Source: Oceanococcus atlanticus (GTDB lineage Bacteria > Pseudomonadota > Gammaproteobacteria > Nevskiales > Oceanococcaceae). From it: DNA of 64,000 nt. Positions within the stretch are counted from its first letter, which is position 1; each line of letters begins with the position of its first letter. Shown piece by piece: positions 33,461 through 43,233 of this stretch. The notes beneath the pieces were generated by a model. That model did not search any database, was not told the DNA's origin, and saw only the letters and a program-made list of their open reading frames with translations. Position numbers and translations under genes: made by a program. Location of the stretch: contig NZ_AQQV01000001.1 in the NCBI RefSeq assembly GCF_002088235.1, positions 1,516,749-1,580,748 of the forward strand, given 5' to 3'.

Positions 33461-35575
33461 ATGCGTGGGTTCAATTTGCTGCTGATGTTGGGTGGCTTGC
33501 TCAGTGTTTCCGTGATGGTCATCGTCACGCCGCTGAGCCTCAGCGGACAGCTGGCCTTTGGTGTTGGCAGCGTAATTTTCGGCGCGTTTCTCAACCGGCG
33601 CATCAAGAGCAGTTGGGTGTCATATGCGCTGATCGTGATCTCAGTGCTGACCACGGTGCGCTATCTGTTCTGGCGGGTGACTGAAACCCTGCCGCTGGGC
33701 GCAGGTTTCAGCTGGCTGGATCGAGTGATGGCGGCGGGATTGTTAGGCGCCGAGCTCTACGCCCTGGCCATTCTCGTGCTGGGTTACTTCCAGATCATTG
33801 CACCGCGCCGGCGAAAACCGCTCAAACTGCCGGACGATCCCGGTCTATGGCCCACGGTGGATGTGTTTATCCCCACCTACAACGAGCCGCTCAGTGTGGT
33901 GCGCCCGACAGTTCTGGCTGCGCTGAAAATGGATTGGCCGGAAGACAAAATCAAGGTCTACGTTCTGGATGACGGGCGCCGTGACGAGTTCGCCGCCTTT
34001 TGCGCCGAAGTTGGTGCCGAGCATGTCATCCGCAGCGACAACAAACATGCCAAGGCTGGCAATATCAACGCGGCGCTGAAAAACACCCGCGGCGAGCTCA
34101 TCGCCATCTTTGATTGCGATCACATTCCGACGCGGTCTTTTCTGCAGTTGACCGTGGGCACCATGGTTGACGACCCGAAGGTGTCGCTGGTGCAGACCCC
34201 ACACCATTTCTTCTCACCCGACCCCTTCGAGCGCAACCTCGACTTGTTTCGCAAGGCCCCTAACGAGGGCGAGTTGTTTTACGGGCTGTTACAGGATGGC
34301 AATGATTACTGGGGCGCGACGTTTTTCTGCGGGTCCTGTGCCCTGCTGCGGCGCACCGCGCTTGAACAGGTTGGTGGCATTGCCATCGAAACGGTCACCG
34401 AGGATGCGCACACCTCGCTAAAAATGCATTCGCGCGGTTGGAAGAGCGCTTACATCAATATCCCGCAGGCTGCGGGTTTGGCTACGGAGTCCCTGTCGGC
34501 ACACATCGGTCAGCGTATTCGCTGGGCGCGCGGTATGGCGCAGATCTTCCGCCGTGATAATCCGATGCTGATGCGGGGCCTCAAGCTTGGTCAACGCCTG
34601 TGTTACACCAACGCCATGCTGCATTTTTTCTATGGCATTCCGCGTTTGATCTTCCTCACCTCGCCGTTGGCGTACCTGCTGCTGGATGCCAAGGTGATTG
34701 CCGGCAACGGCTTGATGATTGCGGCGTTTGCCCTGCCTCACCTGTTCATGGCCACGATGACCAATTCGCGCATCCAGGGGCCTTACCGGCACTCGTTCTG
34801 GGCCGAGGTGTACGAGACCGTGCTGGCCGTATTCATCATCATTCCAACCACGCTGGCCTTGATCAATCCGAAGCTCGGCAGTTTCAATGTCACGGCGAAA
34901 GGCGGGGTGATTGATCGGGATTATTTTGATGCCGATATCGCCAAACCGTATCTGTTTCTGTTCGGGATGAGCATCCTCGGCATGTTGGTGGGCTTATGGC
35001 GCATGCTGCGACCTGAGGCCGAAGTGGAAACCCTGCTGCTCAATATGGGTTGGACGGTATACAACCTGATCATTCTTGGCGCGGCATTGCGGGTGGCTTC
35101 AGAAAGCCAGCAGCGGCGTGAGCAAGTGCGCATCGAGACCCAGGTGCCGGCACTGCTGCGCATGCGTGGCGCCGATGACGATGCGGTGGTTGAGGTCGGC
35201 GAAACGTCTGATCTGTCGCTCGGCGGCACCGCGTTTACCAATCTTGGATTGCTCGACTTGCAGCGTGGTGATGAGGTCGAGATCGCGCTGCTGCCAGAGC
35301 GACGCATGTTGTGGCTGCCGGCCACCGTACGGCGCCTGGACGATGACGGCGTTGCTTTGCAATTCCATGATCTGAACATCGAAGAGCAGAGTTTTCTGGT
35401 CTATGTAATTTTCGGCCGTGCGGATGCGTGGTTGAATTGGCGCAATCGCGAAAACCGCGATCGGCCGCTCAAGGCCTTGGCCGAGGTCGCCAGTTTCGGA
35501 CTCGAAGGCGGGCGTATTTTTGTGCGCACGCTGATCCAGAGTCTTGTTTCCTTCGTCCGGTTCAGAACAACATGA
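33461..35575 (+). CDS. bcsA: Cellulose synthase catalytic subunit with PilZ domain
   Basis: 704 residues from ATG 33461; a TTG at 33410 in the same frame would add 17 residues. Multi-pass inner-membrane GT2 enzyme polymerising UDP-glucose. Active-site set: DVFIPTYNEP, VLDDGRRDE, FDCDHIP, TED (about 313) and QRIRW (about 351). The C-terminal PilZ domain has REQVR (RxxxR) and DLSLGG (DxSxxG), so c-di-GMP activation is expected. Length is close to acetobacterial BcsA, shorter than E. coli. It overlaps bcsB by 4 nt (ATGA). Confidence 0.97.
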   Translation: MRGFNLLLMLGGLLSVSVMVIVTPLSLSGQLAFGVGSVIFGAFLNRRIKSSWVSYALIVISVLTTVRYLFWRVTETLPLGAGFSWLDRVMAAGLLGAELYALAILVLGYFQIIAPRRRKPLKLPDDPGLWPTVDVFIPTYNEPLSVVRPTVLAALKMDWPEDKIKVYVLDDGRRDEFAAFCAEVGAEHVIRSDNKHAKAGNINAALKNTRGELIAIFDCDHIPTRSFLQLTVGTMVDDPKVSLVQTPHHFFSPDPFERNLDLFRKAPNEGELFYGLLQDGNDYWGATFFCGSCALLRRTALEQVGGIAIETVTEDAHTSLKMHSRGWKSAYINIPQAAGLATESLSAHIGQRIRWARGMAQIFRRDNPMLMRGLKLGQRLCYTNAMLHFFYGIPRLIFLTSPLAYLLLDAKVIAGNGLMIAAFALPHLFMATMTNSRIQGPYRHSFWAEVYETVLAVFIIIPTTLALINPKLGSFNVTAKGGVIDRDYFDADIAKPYLFLFGMSILGMLVGLWRMLRPEAEVETLLLNMGWTVYNLIILGAALRVASESQQRREQVRIETQVPALLRMRGADDDAVVEVGETSDLSLGGTAFTNLGLLDLQRGDEVEIALLPERRMLWLPATVRRLDDDGVALQFHDLNIEEQSFLVYVIFGRADAWLNWRNRENRDRPLKALAEVASFGLEGGRIFVRTLIQSLVSFVRFRTT

Positions 35576-37761
35576 AATTAGCCAACACGATTCTGATCGC
35601 AGCCGCCGTGGCGCTGAGCGGGCCCGCTTGGGCGCAGCACGATGACGGCGCTGTACCGGTTGCCCGGCCCGATGATGCTGCGCGTCACTTCACCCTTGAG
35701 GATATGGGGGCCCAGGCGCCGCTGCGTTTGCGCACGGCCCACGCGCAATATTCGTTGCCCTTCGCAGTGCGCAATGATCAGCTGGTAAAGGATGCCGAGT
35801 TGGCGGTGAGTTACCGTGCCTCACCGATGCTGTCCGCCGCCCGCAGTCAGGTCAACGTGTACCTCAACGACGAAATCGTTCAAAGCTGGCGGCTGGAGAG
35901 TGATGCAGCAGGTGGCGAGACACGTCGTTTTCGTATCGACCCGACCCTGTTCGTGGTCTTCAATCAGCTGCGTTTCGAGTTCATCGGCAAATTTGCCGCA
36001 CAGGCCGAAGGAGAGTGCGAGGATCCGCTGAGTGCGGCCTTGTGGCTGGAGATCAGCCAGCACAGCCAGCTGGATCTGTCCCTGTCGCAGCTGCCTTTGC
36101 CTCTGGACCTGCGCCATCTGCCCGCGCCGTTTTTTGATGCTGCGGATCCGCGCCGGGTGCGTTTACCGGTCAGCTTGCCGCCCTCACCGTCCAATGAAGT
36201 GGTGGATGCCGCACTGGTTGTGGCGTCGTGGTTCGGTGCTCAGGCGGATTACCGCGGTGCAGAATTCCCGGTTTTTCTGGGGCGTTTGCCCGAGCGCGGG
36301 CCGGCCATTGTGTTGCGCAGTTCTGCTCAGCAGTTTCCCGAGTTGGGCCTGGCGCCGCCGGGGCCGCGTCCTCGTGTGGATTTAATGGCCCATCCTCAGA
36401 TGCCCGCCACCAGCTTGCTGGTGATCAGTGCGCTCGACGCCCGGCAGGTTGCAGATGCCGCGCGTGCACTGGTTTACGGCTATGCCGGGCTGTCCGGCAG
36501 CAGTGCCGAATTGCAAACCGTTAGCTTGCCTGCGCCGCGGGGGCTGAATGATTCGCCGCGATGGCTGCAGCCGGTGGCTGGCGAGCTGGATCTGACCCCG
36601 CTGATGGCCGGTGCTTTGACCGCCCGCGGCCTTTCGGCTGGCCCGATTGACGTGGAATTTCGACTGCCGCCCGATCTGTTCTTCCTGAACAGCGCATCAC
36701 CGACACTCAAGTTTGATTACCGCGCGTCCATGGTCGCGGTCGACAGCGGCTCAACGCTGAGCGCCATACTCAACGGACAGTTTGCAGACCAGCTCCGGCT
36801 GGAACGTCCTTTTGGCGGCTCTGCCGTGGATGCGCGTATGGGCTTGCCGGCCAGCCAGTTCACCCACCGCAACCGGCTCGACTGGCAGTTCAATTTCGTT
36901 AAAAACACGGAGCGCGCCTGTCAGGCTTACGCACAGGCCCAGTGGGAGGGGTCTATCGATCAGCAAGCGCGCATCGATTTGCCGCGCACCGCTTACTACG
37001 CGCGCATGCCGGATCTGCATTTGCTGCGTGACGGCGGCTTTCCGTTCACCCGCTTCGCCGATGGCAGCCAGACCGCATTCGTGCTGCCGGCCACCGCTGA
37101 CGAGCAAGATCTGAGCGCCGCGCTGAGTCTGGCCGGCTACCTGGGGCGCGAGGGTGGCCTGCCCTTGCTGCGTATCGCCAGCTACCGCGACAGCTCAAAT
37201 TTGAGCGAGCTTGACCGCGACCTGCTGGTCATCGGCAAAGCGCACAGTTTGCCGTCGCTTAAGGTTTGGGCCGAGCGGATGCCGCTCAGCTTCAATGCCG
37301 ATGATGTGCTCATGCGTCGTGATTCCTGGGTTGAGCGTTTCCAGGCCTGGATGGACGAGCGTGACCTGGACGGCGCACGTCAGCACGCGGGCGAGGTGGC
37401 CTTGCGCGCGGGGCGTGATCTTGCAGCACTGATGGCTTTTGAATCGCCACATTTTGCCGGGCGCAGCATCGTCGTGCTGGCCGGTGGGGCTGATGCCGAT
37501 CTGCCAGCGGCTGCATCCGCCCTGATCGAACCCGGGCGTTCCCAGTACATACGTGGCGATCTGGCGCTGTTCAACGGCGATCAGGTCAGTGGTTACGACC
37601 TTGGCCCTCGCTACGCGGTTGGTCAGCTGCCATGGGATTACCGTGTGCTGACCTGGTTGCGCGCGCATCCTTACATCATCGTGCCGCTGCTGCTGCTGGC
37701 CGTGCTGCTGTTCATCATTGTGGTGCGGGCCAGTCTGGCTGCGCGTGATTCGGCACGCTAG
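35572..37761 (+). CDS. bcsB: Cellulose synthase subunit BcsB
   Basis: 729 residues from ATG 35572. Signal peptide MKLANTILIAAAVALSGPAWA, then a long periplasmic part with two carbohydrate-binding-like modules (FVVFNQLRFEFIGKFAAQAEGECEDP; later LDWQFNFVKNTERACQ), each with Cys residues, and a C-terminal membrane anchor (AHPYIIVPLLLLAVLLFIIVV). It guides the nascent glucan across the periplasm and completes the BcsA membrane assembly. Confidence 0.94.
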   Translation: MKLANTILIAAAVALSGPAWAQHDDGAVPVARPDDAARHFTLEDMGAQAPLRLRTAHAQYSLPFAVRNDQLVKDAELAVSYRASPMLSAARSQVNVYLNDEIVQSWRLESDAAGGETRRFRIDPTLFVVFNQLRFEFIGKFAAQAEGECEDPLSAALWLEISQHSQLDLSLSQLPLPLDLRHLPAPFFDAADPRRVRLPVSLPPSPSNEVVDAALVVASWFGAQADYRGAEFPVFLGRLPERGPAIVLRSSAQQFPELGLAPPGPRPRVDLMAHPQMPATSLLVISALDARQVADAARALVYGYAGLSGSSAELQTVSLPAPRGLNDSPRWLQPVAGELDLTPLMAGALTARGLSAGPIDVEFRLPPDLFFLNSASPTLKFDYRASMVAVDSGSTLSAILNGQFADQLRLERPFGGSAVDARMGLPASQFTHRNRLDWQFNFVKNTERACQAYAQAQWEGSIDQQARIDLPRTAYYARMPDLHLLRDGGFPFTRFADGSQTAFVLPATADEQDLSAALSLAGYLGREGGLPLLRIASYRDSSNLSELDRDLLVIGKAHSLPSLKVWAERMPLSFNADDVLMRRDSWVERFQAWMDERDLDGARQHAGEVALRAGRDLAALMAFESPHFAGRSIVVLAGGADADLPAAASALIEPGRSQYIRGDLALFNGDQVSGYDLGPRYAVGQLPWDYRVLTWLRAHPYIIVPLLLLAVLLFIIVVRASLAARDSAR

Positions 37762-37769
37762 GGACGGTC

Positions 37770-38864
37770 ATGTCTGCGATTCGTGCCATATACCTGACGC
37801 TGGGTTTGCTGATGTTCAGCTTTACGGCGCAGGCGCAATGGCCGCTGTGGTCGGCTTTCAAAGCCGGTTTTGTGCAGGACGATGGCCGTGTGGTGGATTG
37901 GACAGGCGATGGTCGCACGGTCTCTGAAGGCCAGGCCTACGCCCTGTTCTTCGCCTTGGTCGCCGGTGATCGAGAGCAGTTTGGGCGCATCCTGACCTGG
38001 TTGGAAAACAATCTGGCCAACGGTGATTTATCGACCCATCTGCCGGCCTGGGTGTGGGGGCGTGATGCCGAGACTGACAACTGGCGCGTGCTGGATGCCA
38101 ACTCGGCCAGCGATGCGGACATGTTTATCGCCTACAGCCTGCTTGAAGCCGGTAGGCTGTGGAAGGTGCCGAGCTACACAGAGCTGGGGCGCAAGGTTCT
38201 GGATCAGCTATCTACCCAGTGTATTCGTACGCTGGAGGCGCAAACGGTTTTGCTGCCGGCGCCCAACGGGTTCTTGACCAGCACCGGCGTACGTTTGAAT
38301 CCGAGTTATCTGCCGTTGTTCCAGATGCGCCGGTTTGCGCTGCTGGATCAACGCTGGAATGACATCGCGCAGCATGCCGTTGCCATGATCGCAGCCGGTT
38401 CGCCGCGCGGTTTGCCACCTGACTGGGTTGAAGTCACAGCGCAGGGTTTTCGTCCTGACGCACAGACCGGCACCCTGGGCAGTTACGATGCGATCCGGGT
38501 CTACCTGTGGGCTGCCATGCAGATTCCGGATGACCCGATATCACAAGACTTGCTCGCCGTGATGACGCCTGTTGTGCGTTATCTCAGGCCGCTTGGCTAC
38601 ATGCCGGAGCGCTGGGATGTTGCGACCGGCTGGAAAGACGGTATCGGCCCGCCAGGATTTGATGCCGTCATGGCCATGTTCAGCGAAGCGGCGGGCGCGC
38701 GCAGCCTCAGCAAACGATTCGACCAGCGCGTGGCAGCCGTGCGCCAGGGTGAAATGCTGGGTCAGCCCGCGCGCTACTATGACCAGGTTCTGGCCTTGTT
38801 CGCCGAAGGCTATCGGTACAAGCGCTTTCGCTTTAACCAACGGGGTGAATTGGTACTGCCATGA
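37770..38864 (+). CDS. bcsZ: Endo-1,4-beta-glucanase, GH8
   Basis: 364 residues with a signal peptide (LTLGLLMFSFTAQA). GH8 features are VSEGQAYALFFALVAGDREQF with the acid Glu near residue 53, WVWG, and the ASDADMFIAYSLLEAGRLW segment with the base Asp near 114. It trims glucan in the periplasm and is required for good cellulose export. It starts 8 nt after bcsB; its TGA overlaps the bcsC ATG. Confidence 0.95.
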   Translation: MSAIRAIYLTLGLLMFSFTAQAQWPLWSAFKAGFVQDDGRVVDWTGDGRTVSEGQAYALFFALVAGDREQFGRILTWLENNLANGDLSTHLPAWVWGRDAETDNWRVLDANSASDADMFIAYSLLEAGRLWKVPSYTELGRKVLDQLSTQCIRTLEAQTVLLPAPNGFLTSTGVRLNPSYLPLFQMRRFALLDQRWNDIAQHAVAMIAAGSPRGLPPDWVEVTAQGFRPDAQTGTLGSYDAIRVYLWAAMQIPDDPISQDLLAVMTPVVRYLRPLGYMPERWDVATGWKDGIGPPGFDAVMAMFSEAAGARSLSKRFDQRVAAVRQGEMLGQPARYYDQVLALFAEGYRYKRFRFNQRGELVLP

Positions 38865-41800
38865 AATGGCCGCTTGTGACTTTGCTCGCCGCCATGCTGT
38901 GGCAGATGGCCTCACCGGTGTTCGCTCAGAGCAACGACCCGGCTGTTGAGGCTTTGGCCGAACGGGCGCGGCAGTGGCAGGAACGCGGGCGAGAAGGTTT
39001 GGCCATCGAAACCTGGTTGCGCGTGTTGGCCGTGGATGCCGAAAACGAAGAGGCCCTGGCGCGCTTGACCCTGCTGTATGCCCAAACTGGGCAGCACGCC
39101 GATGCACAGCGGATGCGTGTGCGGCTGGAAAGCGTCAATCCGGCGTCGCGTTTTCTCGATCAGGCGGCCAGCGAGCGCGCCCGTGAGCGGGCTCAGACCG
39201 ACGCGCTGTCGCGTGCCCGTGCCGCCGCACGTGCGGGGCGCTATGAGCAGGCCGCGATCGCCTATCGTGAAGCGTTCCCACAGCCGCCCGGCGACGACGC
39301 GCTGAAGATTGAGTATTACCAGGGCCTGGCTGGTGATCCGCAGTACCGGCGCGAGGCGATCGATGCACTGCAAGGTATGGCCGTTCAGCAGCCAGACAAT
39401 CTCGCACTGCGCATGAGTCTGGCCCGCTTGCAAACCTACGAGCCGCGCTGGCGCCGCCAGGGCATCCGGGATTTGCTGGAACTCGCCCCAACTGCCGTCG
39501 ATCCGGTGGCGTTGCAGCAGGCCAGCAAACAGGCGCTGTTGTGGCTCGAGCTGACACCCGCTGACGCCAGTCTGTTGCGCCGCTACCTCGCGGTTTGGCC
39601 GGATGATGCGGAGGTGGCAGCCAAACTGGCTTCTTTGAACACGTTGCAGCAACGTCAGCGCGTGGCCGAAATCGATCAGGCCACAGTCCAGGGTTACACC
39701 CTGCTTGAGCGTGGCCAGGCGCGCCAGGCTCAAACGTATTTCGAGCAACTGGCGCAGCGCTATCCGGACAGTGGCATTCCGCTGGCCGGCCAGGGTATGG
39801 CGGCGCTCAGTCTGCAACAGCACGAGCAGGCCGCGCAGCTTCTCCAGCGTGCGCTTGAACGTGCGCCCTCGCGCGCGGCCCAGTGGCGTCCGGCCTTGCG
39901 TGAGGCGCAGTTCTACAATCGCTACAACGCGGCCGAGAATGCTCGCCAGGGGCAGAATCAGGCCTTGGCTCTGCGTTTATACGCTGATGCCTTCGCCGCG
40001 CCGCCGGCACAGTTCGATCCGCTGCTGCGCCTGCCGTATGCGCTTGCTTTACGCGACCAGGGGCAGCTTGAGGAGGCCGGCGCCCAGCTCCGGCAGGTTC
40101 TCGCAGCGCGTCCGGACAACCTGGACGCCAACCGTCTGCAAGCGCAGATTCTGGTGGCGCAAGGGCGCCTGAGCGAGGCCGAGCGGCTGGTTGCCAGCGG
40201 CCATGAAGACCTGCAGGCCGTGTTGCGCCCGGCCCAGGCTGCCGAATTGCGCCGGCGTGCCAGTGCAGCACTCAGCGGCGGGGCCGCTTCCACGGCCAAG
40301 ACAGATTTGCAGCGCGCGATCACTCTGGCGCCGGGCGATCCGTGGCTGCGCCTGGACCTGTTCCGCGTGATGCGTCAGCTTGGCCAGGATGATCAGGCGC
40401 AAGAGGTACTGAGCACCCTGCAACGTGATGCCCGCCGTGACCCTCAGGCGCGGCTTGCGGTGGCCTTCATGCAGGCTGAACTGCAACAGTGGCTTGCGGT
40501 GCTTGTGGGCCTGCAAGACTTGCCGACAGAGGCGATTTCGCCAGATGCGCGCGCCTTGCAGAGGCGCGCATGGGTTGAGTACCACATCGCCAAAGCACGT
40601 GCGGCGCACGCCGCAGGCCTGCTACAGGTGGCCGATGCTGCGCTATCCGCCGCCGCGCGTGAGGCCGGTCAGGAACGCGCCTTCGCAGCGTCCTTGGCCG
40701 CAGCCTGGGCACAACTGGGTGATGCTGCACGGGCCATGGCCTATATGCGTCAGGCCCTGGATCGCCCTTCGCCCGGCCTGGATGAGCAATTGCAATATGC
40801 CGGGTTGCTGCTCAGCCTGAATCAGGGCGCTGAATTTGAGGCCCAGGCCAACAGCTTGCTGAGTGCCCCATTATCAGCCACGCAGGCGGAACAGCTGGAA
40901 ACCTTGATAGCCGGCTATCGCATCAGTCTGGCCGACCGTGCCCGCCAACGTGGCGACCTGGCCGCTGCGTATGAGCTGTTGCGCGACGTGGTCGAGCGCC
41001 GCCCCGAAGATGTGGCCGTGATGCAGGCGCTGGCCCGTGTGTTTGTCGACGCCGGTGATGGACCGGCCGCACAAGCCCTGTTCGATAAGGCCTTGCTCGC
41101 CGACCCCGAGAACATCGATGCTCTGGCCGGCAGCGTACAAGCGGCCCTGCTACGCGCAGATGAGGCCGCGGCCCAGCAGGGTTTGCGTCGTTTGAAGCGC
41201 CTTAACGAGCGCGACCCGCGCTACTTTGCATTGCAGGGTCAATTGGCTGAACGGCGCGGTGAGAGTGGGCTGGCCTTGCATTTCGCTCAGCTTGAGCGTG
41301 CTGCACAAGGTTCTCCACGGGCGATGCAAGAGCTTCAAGCGCCACGTTTGCGCATGATTCAGGGTGCTAACGAGGCCTCGCTTGATGGCGCCGCGTGGGC
41401 GCCACCTCTGCGTCCGCGCCCGTCAGCGTTCTCGGTGCCGCAGGCCGCGCCGGGTAGCCCGTTTGCGGCACTGAGCGCGATCAGCATCTTGCGTCTTGAT
41501 GGTGCGCCCAGCTTGCGTACAGGCCAGGGGCAAGACAGCGGTATCTCGCGCCAAGTGCCGGGCACGGCGTTGCGCTTGGCGCCGAATTTAAGCCCGGCGT
41601 TTGGTGCGCCGATGCCGGCGACGGTCGATGACAGTGATGCGCCGCTGGATCTGCGCATCGCGCGCTTGCGGAGCCAGACCACCAATCAGATTCAGGCCCG
41701 GGTGCGGGCCCGCGTGCGCGAGGGTGAAGCGGGTTTGTCGCGGCTGGCTGAAACCGGCGTGGACTTTCGCTATGTGGGCCACGCGCGGCGTGCGGGCCAG

Positions 41801-42823
41801 GGCTTTGTTGCCGTTTCCCCGGTGTTTCTGAGTGCCGGCGATCTGGCAGGTGAGCAACGCGAGAGATCAGGCACATTGGCCCTGATCGGCGGTGGCGAGG
41901 CTGACAGCATTGGTGTGTCGGAATCCGGCTTGAGTGTTGCACTCGGCTATCGCCTGGGTGAGTTGTCAGCCAGCATCGGCACCACCCCCTTGGGCTTTCC
42001 CGAGGAACGGTTGATGGGGCGTGTTGATTGGCGCCCACAGGGTGACATCTGGCAGGGCCATATCGGTATGGGGCGTGAGCCGCTGACCGACAGCTTGCTG
42101 TCCTATGCCGGTCTGCGTGATGAACTGCTCGGATTGAATTGGGGGGGCATGAGCCGCTCGGCTCTGGAACTGGGGCTGACCCGTGATACCGAGCAGGGCG
42201 GGCTGTATGCCGAACTGCGCATGGGCCAGATTGATGGGCGCAATGTGGACGAAAACACCACGGCAGACTTCAGTGGCGGGGTCTACCTGCACAATCGGCT
42301 GTCCGCTCAGGCCAAAGTGACTTACGGTTTCAACATCACCGCCCTGCACTTCGACAAGAACCAGCGTCATTTCAGTTTTGGCCATGGGGGTTACTTCAGC
42401 CCGCAGTTCTTCCTTGCGGCGGTGCTGCCGGTGGAGCTTTCGGGCAGCTGGCGCGACGTGAGCTACCGAATAAACACGGCGGTTGGTTTCCAGACTTTTC
42501 GTGAAGATGGTGCGGCCTGGTTCCCTTCAAGCGCGGTGCTTCAGGATGAGCTGGATGCACTGATCCTGGCCGAGCCCGGGCGTGATCTGGCTTCGGGCTA
42601 TGGCGGCGGCGACACCTCCGGCATCAGCTATCTGGTCAGCGCGGAACTCGGCCGTCCGATCAGCGATCACCTCGCGCTGACCGGGCGTTTTTCATTGGAC
42701 AACGCGCGTGATTTTCGTGAATACCAGCTTACGGCCGGTCTGAGCTATTACTTTGCCGGTGGACTCGGGCGCCAGGCCCGCACTGGTCGCGCATTTCAGC
42801 AAGGGGCAGCCTGGGCATGGTGA
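38861..42823 (+). CDS. bcsC: Cellulose export protein BcsC (TPR plus outer-membrane porin)
   Basis: 1320 residues, longer than E. coli BcsC (about 1157). Signal peptide to about residue 22 (PVFAQ). Residues about 25-850 are tandem TPR-like repeats, very Ala/Gln/Leu-rich, forming a periplasmic scaffold. From about 930 comes the BcsC C-terminal beta-barrel (DLRIARLRSQTTNQIQARVR, VDFRYVGHARRAGQGFVAVSPVFLSAGD), ending in aromatic strands and a final Trp suited to Bam insertion. It forms the outer-membrane cellulose channel. Overlaps bcsZ by 4 nt and the next gene by 7 nt. Confidence 0.95.
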   Translation: MKWPLVTLLAAMLWQMASPVFAQSNDPAVEALAERARQWQERGREGLAIETWLRVLAVDAENEEALARLTLLYAQTGQHADAQRMRVRLESVNPASRFLDQAASERARERAQTDALSRARAAARAGRYEQAAIAYREAFPQPPGDDALKIEYYQGLAGDPQYRREAIDALQGMAVQQPDNLALRMSLARLQTYEPRWRRQGIRDLLELAPTAVDPVALQQASKQALLWLELTPADASLLRRYLAVWPDDAEVAAKLASLNTLQQRQRVAEIDQATVQGYTLLERGQARQAQTYFEQLAQRYPDSGIPLAGQGMAALSLQQHEQAAQLLQRALERAPSRAAQWRPALREAQFYNRYNAAENARQGQNQALALRLYADAFAAPPAQFDPLLRLPYALALRDQGQLEEAGAQLRQVLAARPDNLDANRLQAQILVAQGRLSEAERLVASGHEDLQAVLRPAQAAELRRRASAALSGGAASTAKTDLQRAITLAPGDPWLRLDLFRVMRQLGQDDQAQEVLSTLQRDARRDPQARLAVAFMQAELQQWLAVLVGLQDLPTEAISPDARALQRRAWVEYHIAKARAAHAAGLLQVADAALSAAAREAGQERAFAASLAAAWAQLGDAARAMAYMRQALDRPSPGLDEQLQYAGLLLSLNQGAEFEAQANSLLSAPLSATQAEQLETLIAGYRISLADRARQRGDLAAAYELLRDVVERRPEDVAVMQALARVFVDAGDGPAAQALFDKALLADPENIDALAGSVQAALLRADEAAAQQGLRRLKRLNERDPRYFALQGQLAERRGESGLALHFAQLERAAQGSPRAMQELQAPRLRMIQGANEASLDGAAWAPPLRPRPSAFSVPQAAPGSPFAALSAISILRLDGAPSLRTGQGQDSGISRQVPGTALRLAPNLSPAFGAPMPATVDDSDAPLDLRIARLRSQTTNQIQARVRARVREGEAGLSRLAETGVDFRYVGHARRAGQGFVAVSPVFLSAGDLAGEQRERSGTLALIGGGEADSIGVSESGLSVALGYRLGELSASIGTTPLGFPEERLMGRVDWRPQGDIWQGHIGMGREPLTDSLLSYAGLRDELLGLNWGGMSRSALELGLTRDTEQGGLYAELRMGQIDGRNVDENTTADFSGGVYLHNRLSAQAKVTYGFNITALHFDKNQRHFSFGHGGYFSPQFFLAAVLPVELSGSWRDVSYRINTAVGFQTFREDGAAWFPSSAVLQDELDALILAEPGRDLASGYGGGDTSGISYLVSAELGRPISDHLALTGRFSLDNARDFREYQLTAGLSYYFAGGLGRQARTGRAFQQGAAWAW

Positions 42824-43233
42824 AGCGATTGCATTTGAAGCTACGCCTCGGCCTTGCGGCCCTGTTGTTGGCTTGGGGCGGCGGCACCACGGCGCAGGAT
42901 GCGCTGGTTGATGAGCTGGTCGTCGGGCGCTCGCTGGATCAGGCCATTCGTGCCCTTGAGGGCGAATTGTCACGCAATCCGTTTGATCCGGTTACGCTCA
43001 ACAATCTGGCGGTTCGTCAGGCCGATGCCGGCAACTACAGCGAAGCCTTGGCCTTGCTTGAGCGGGCGCACCGGCTGGCGCCCACGCATTTGATGATTGA
43101 GAGCAACCTGCGTGATTTGCGCGACTGGAATCAGGGCCGGCTCCCGGCTGAGCCTGCGACACGCCGGGTGACGCGTGACTTCGATCAACGCTGGCCTGAT
43201 GTACCGCCGCTGTGGCCCGCGCCTCAGCGCTGA
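42817..43233 (+). CDS. Small exported TPR protein at the end of the cellulose operon
   Basis: 138 residues. Signal peptide (LGLAALLLAWGGGTTAQ), then about two TPR units (QAIRALEGELSRNPFDPVTLNNLAVRQADAGNYSEALALLERAHRLAP), then a basic Pro-rich tail. It overlaps the bcsC end by 7 nt, so it is translationally coupled to it. No named cellulose-operon family recognised; a periplasmic adaptor of BcsC's TPR region is one possibility. Confidence 0.7.
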   Translation: MVKRLHLKLRLGLAALLLAWGGGTTAQDALVDELVVGRSLDQAIRALEGELSRNPFDPVTLNNLAVRQADAGNYSEALALLERAHRLAPTHLMIESNLRDLRDWNQGRLPAEPATRRVTRDFDQRWPDVPPLWPAPQR

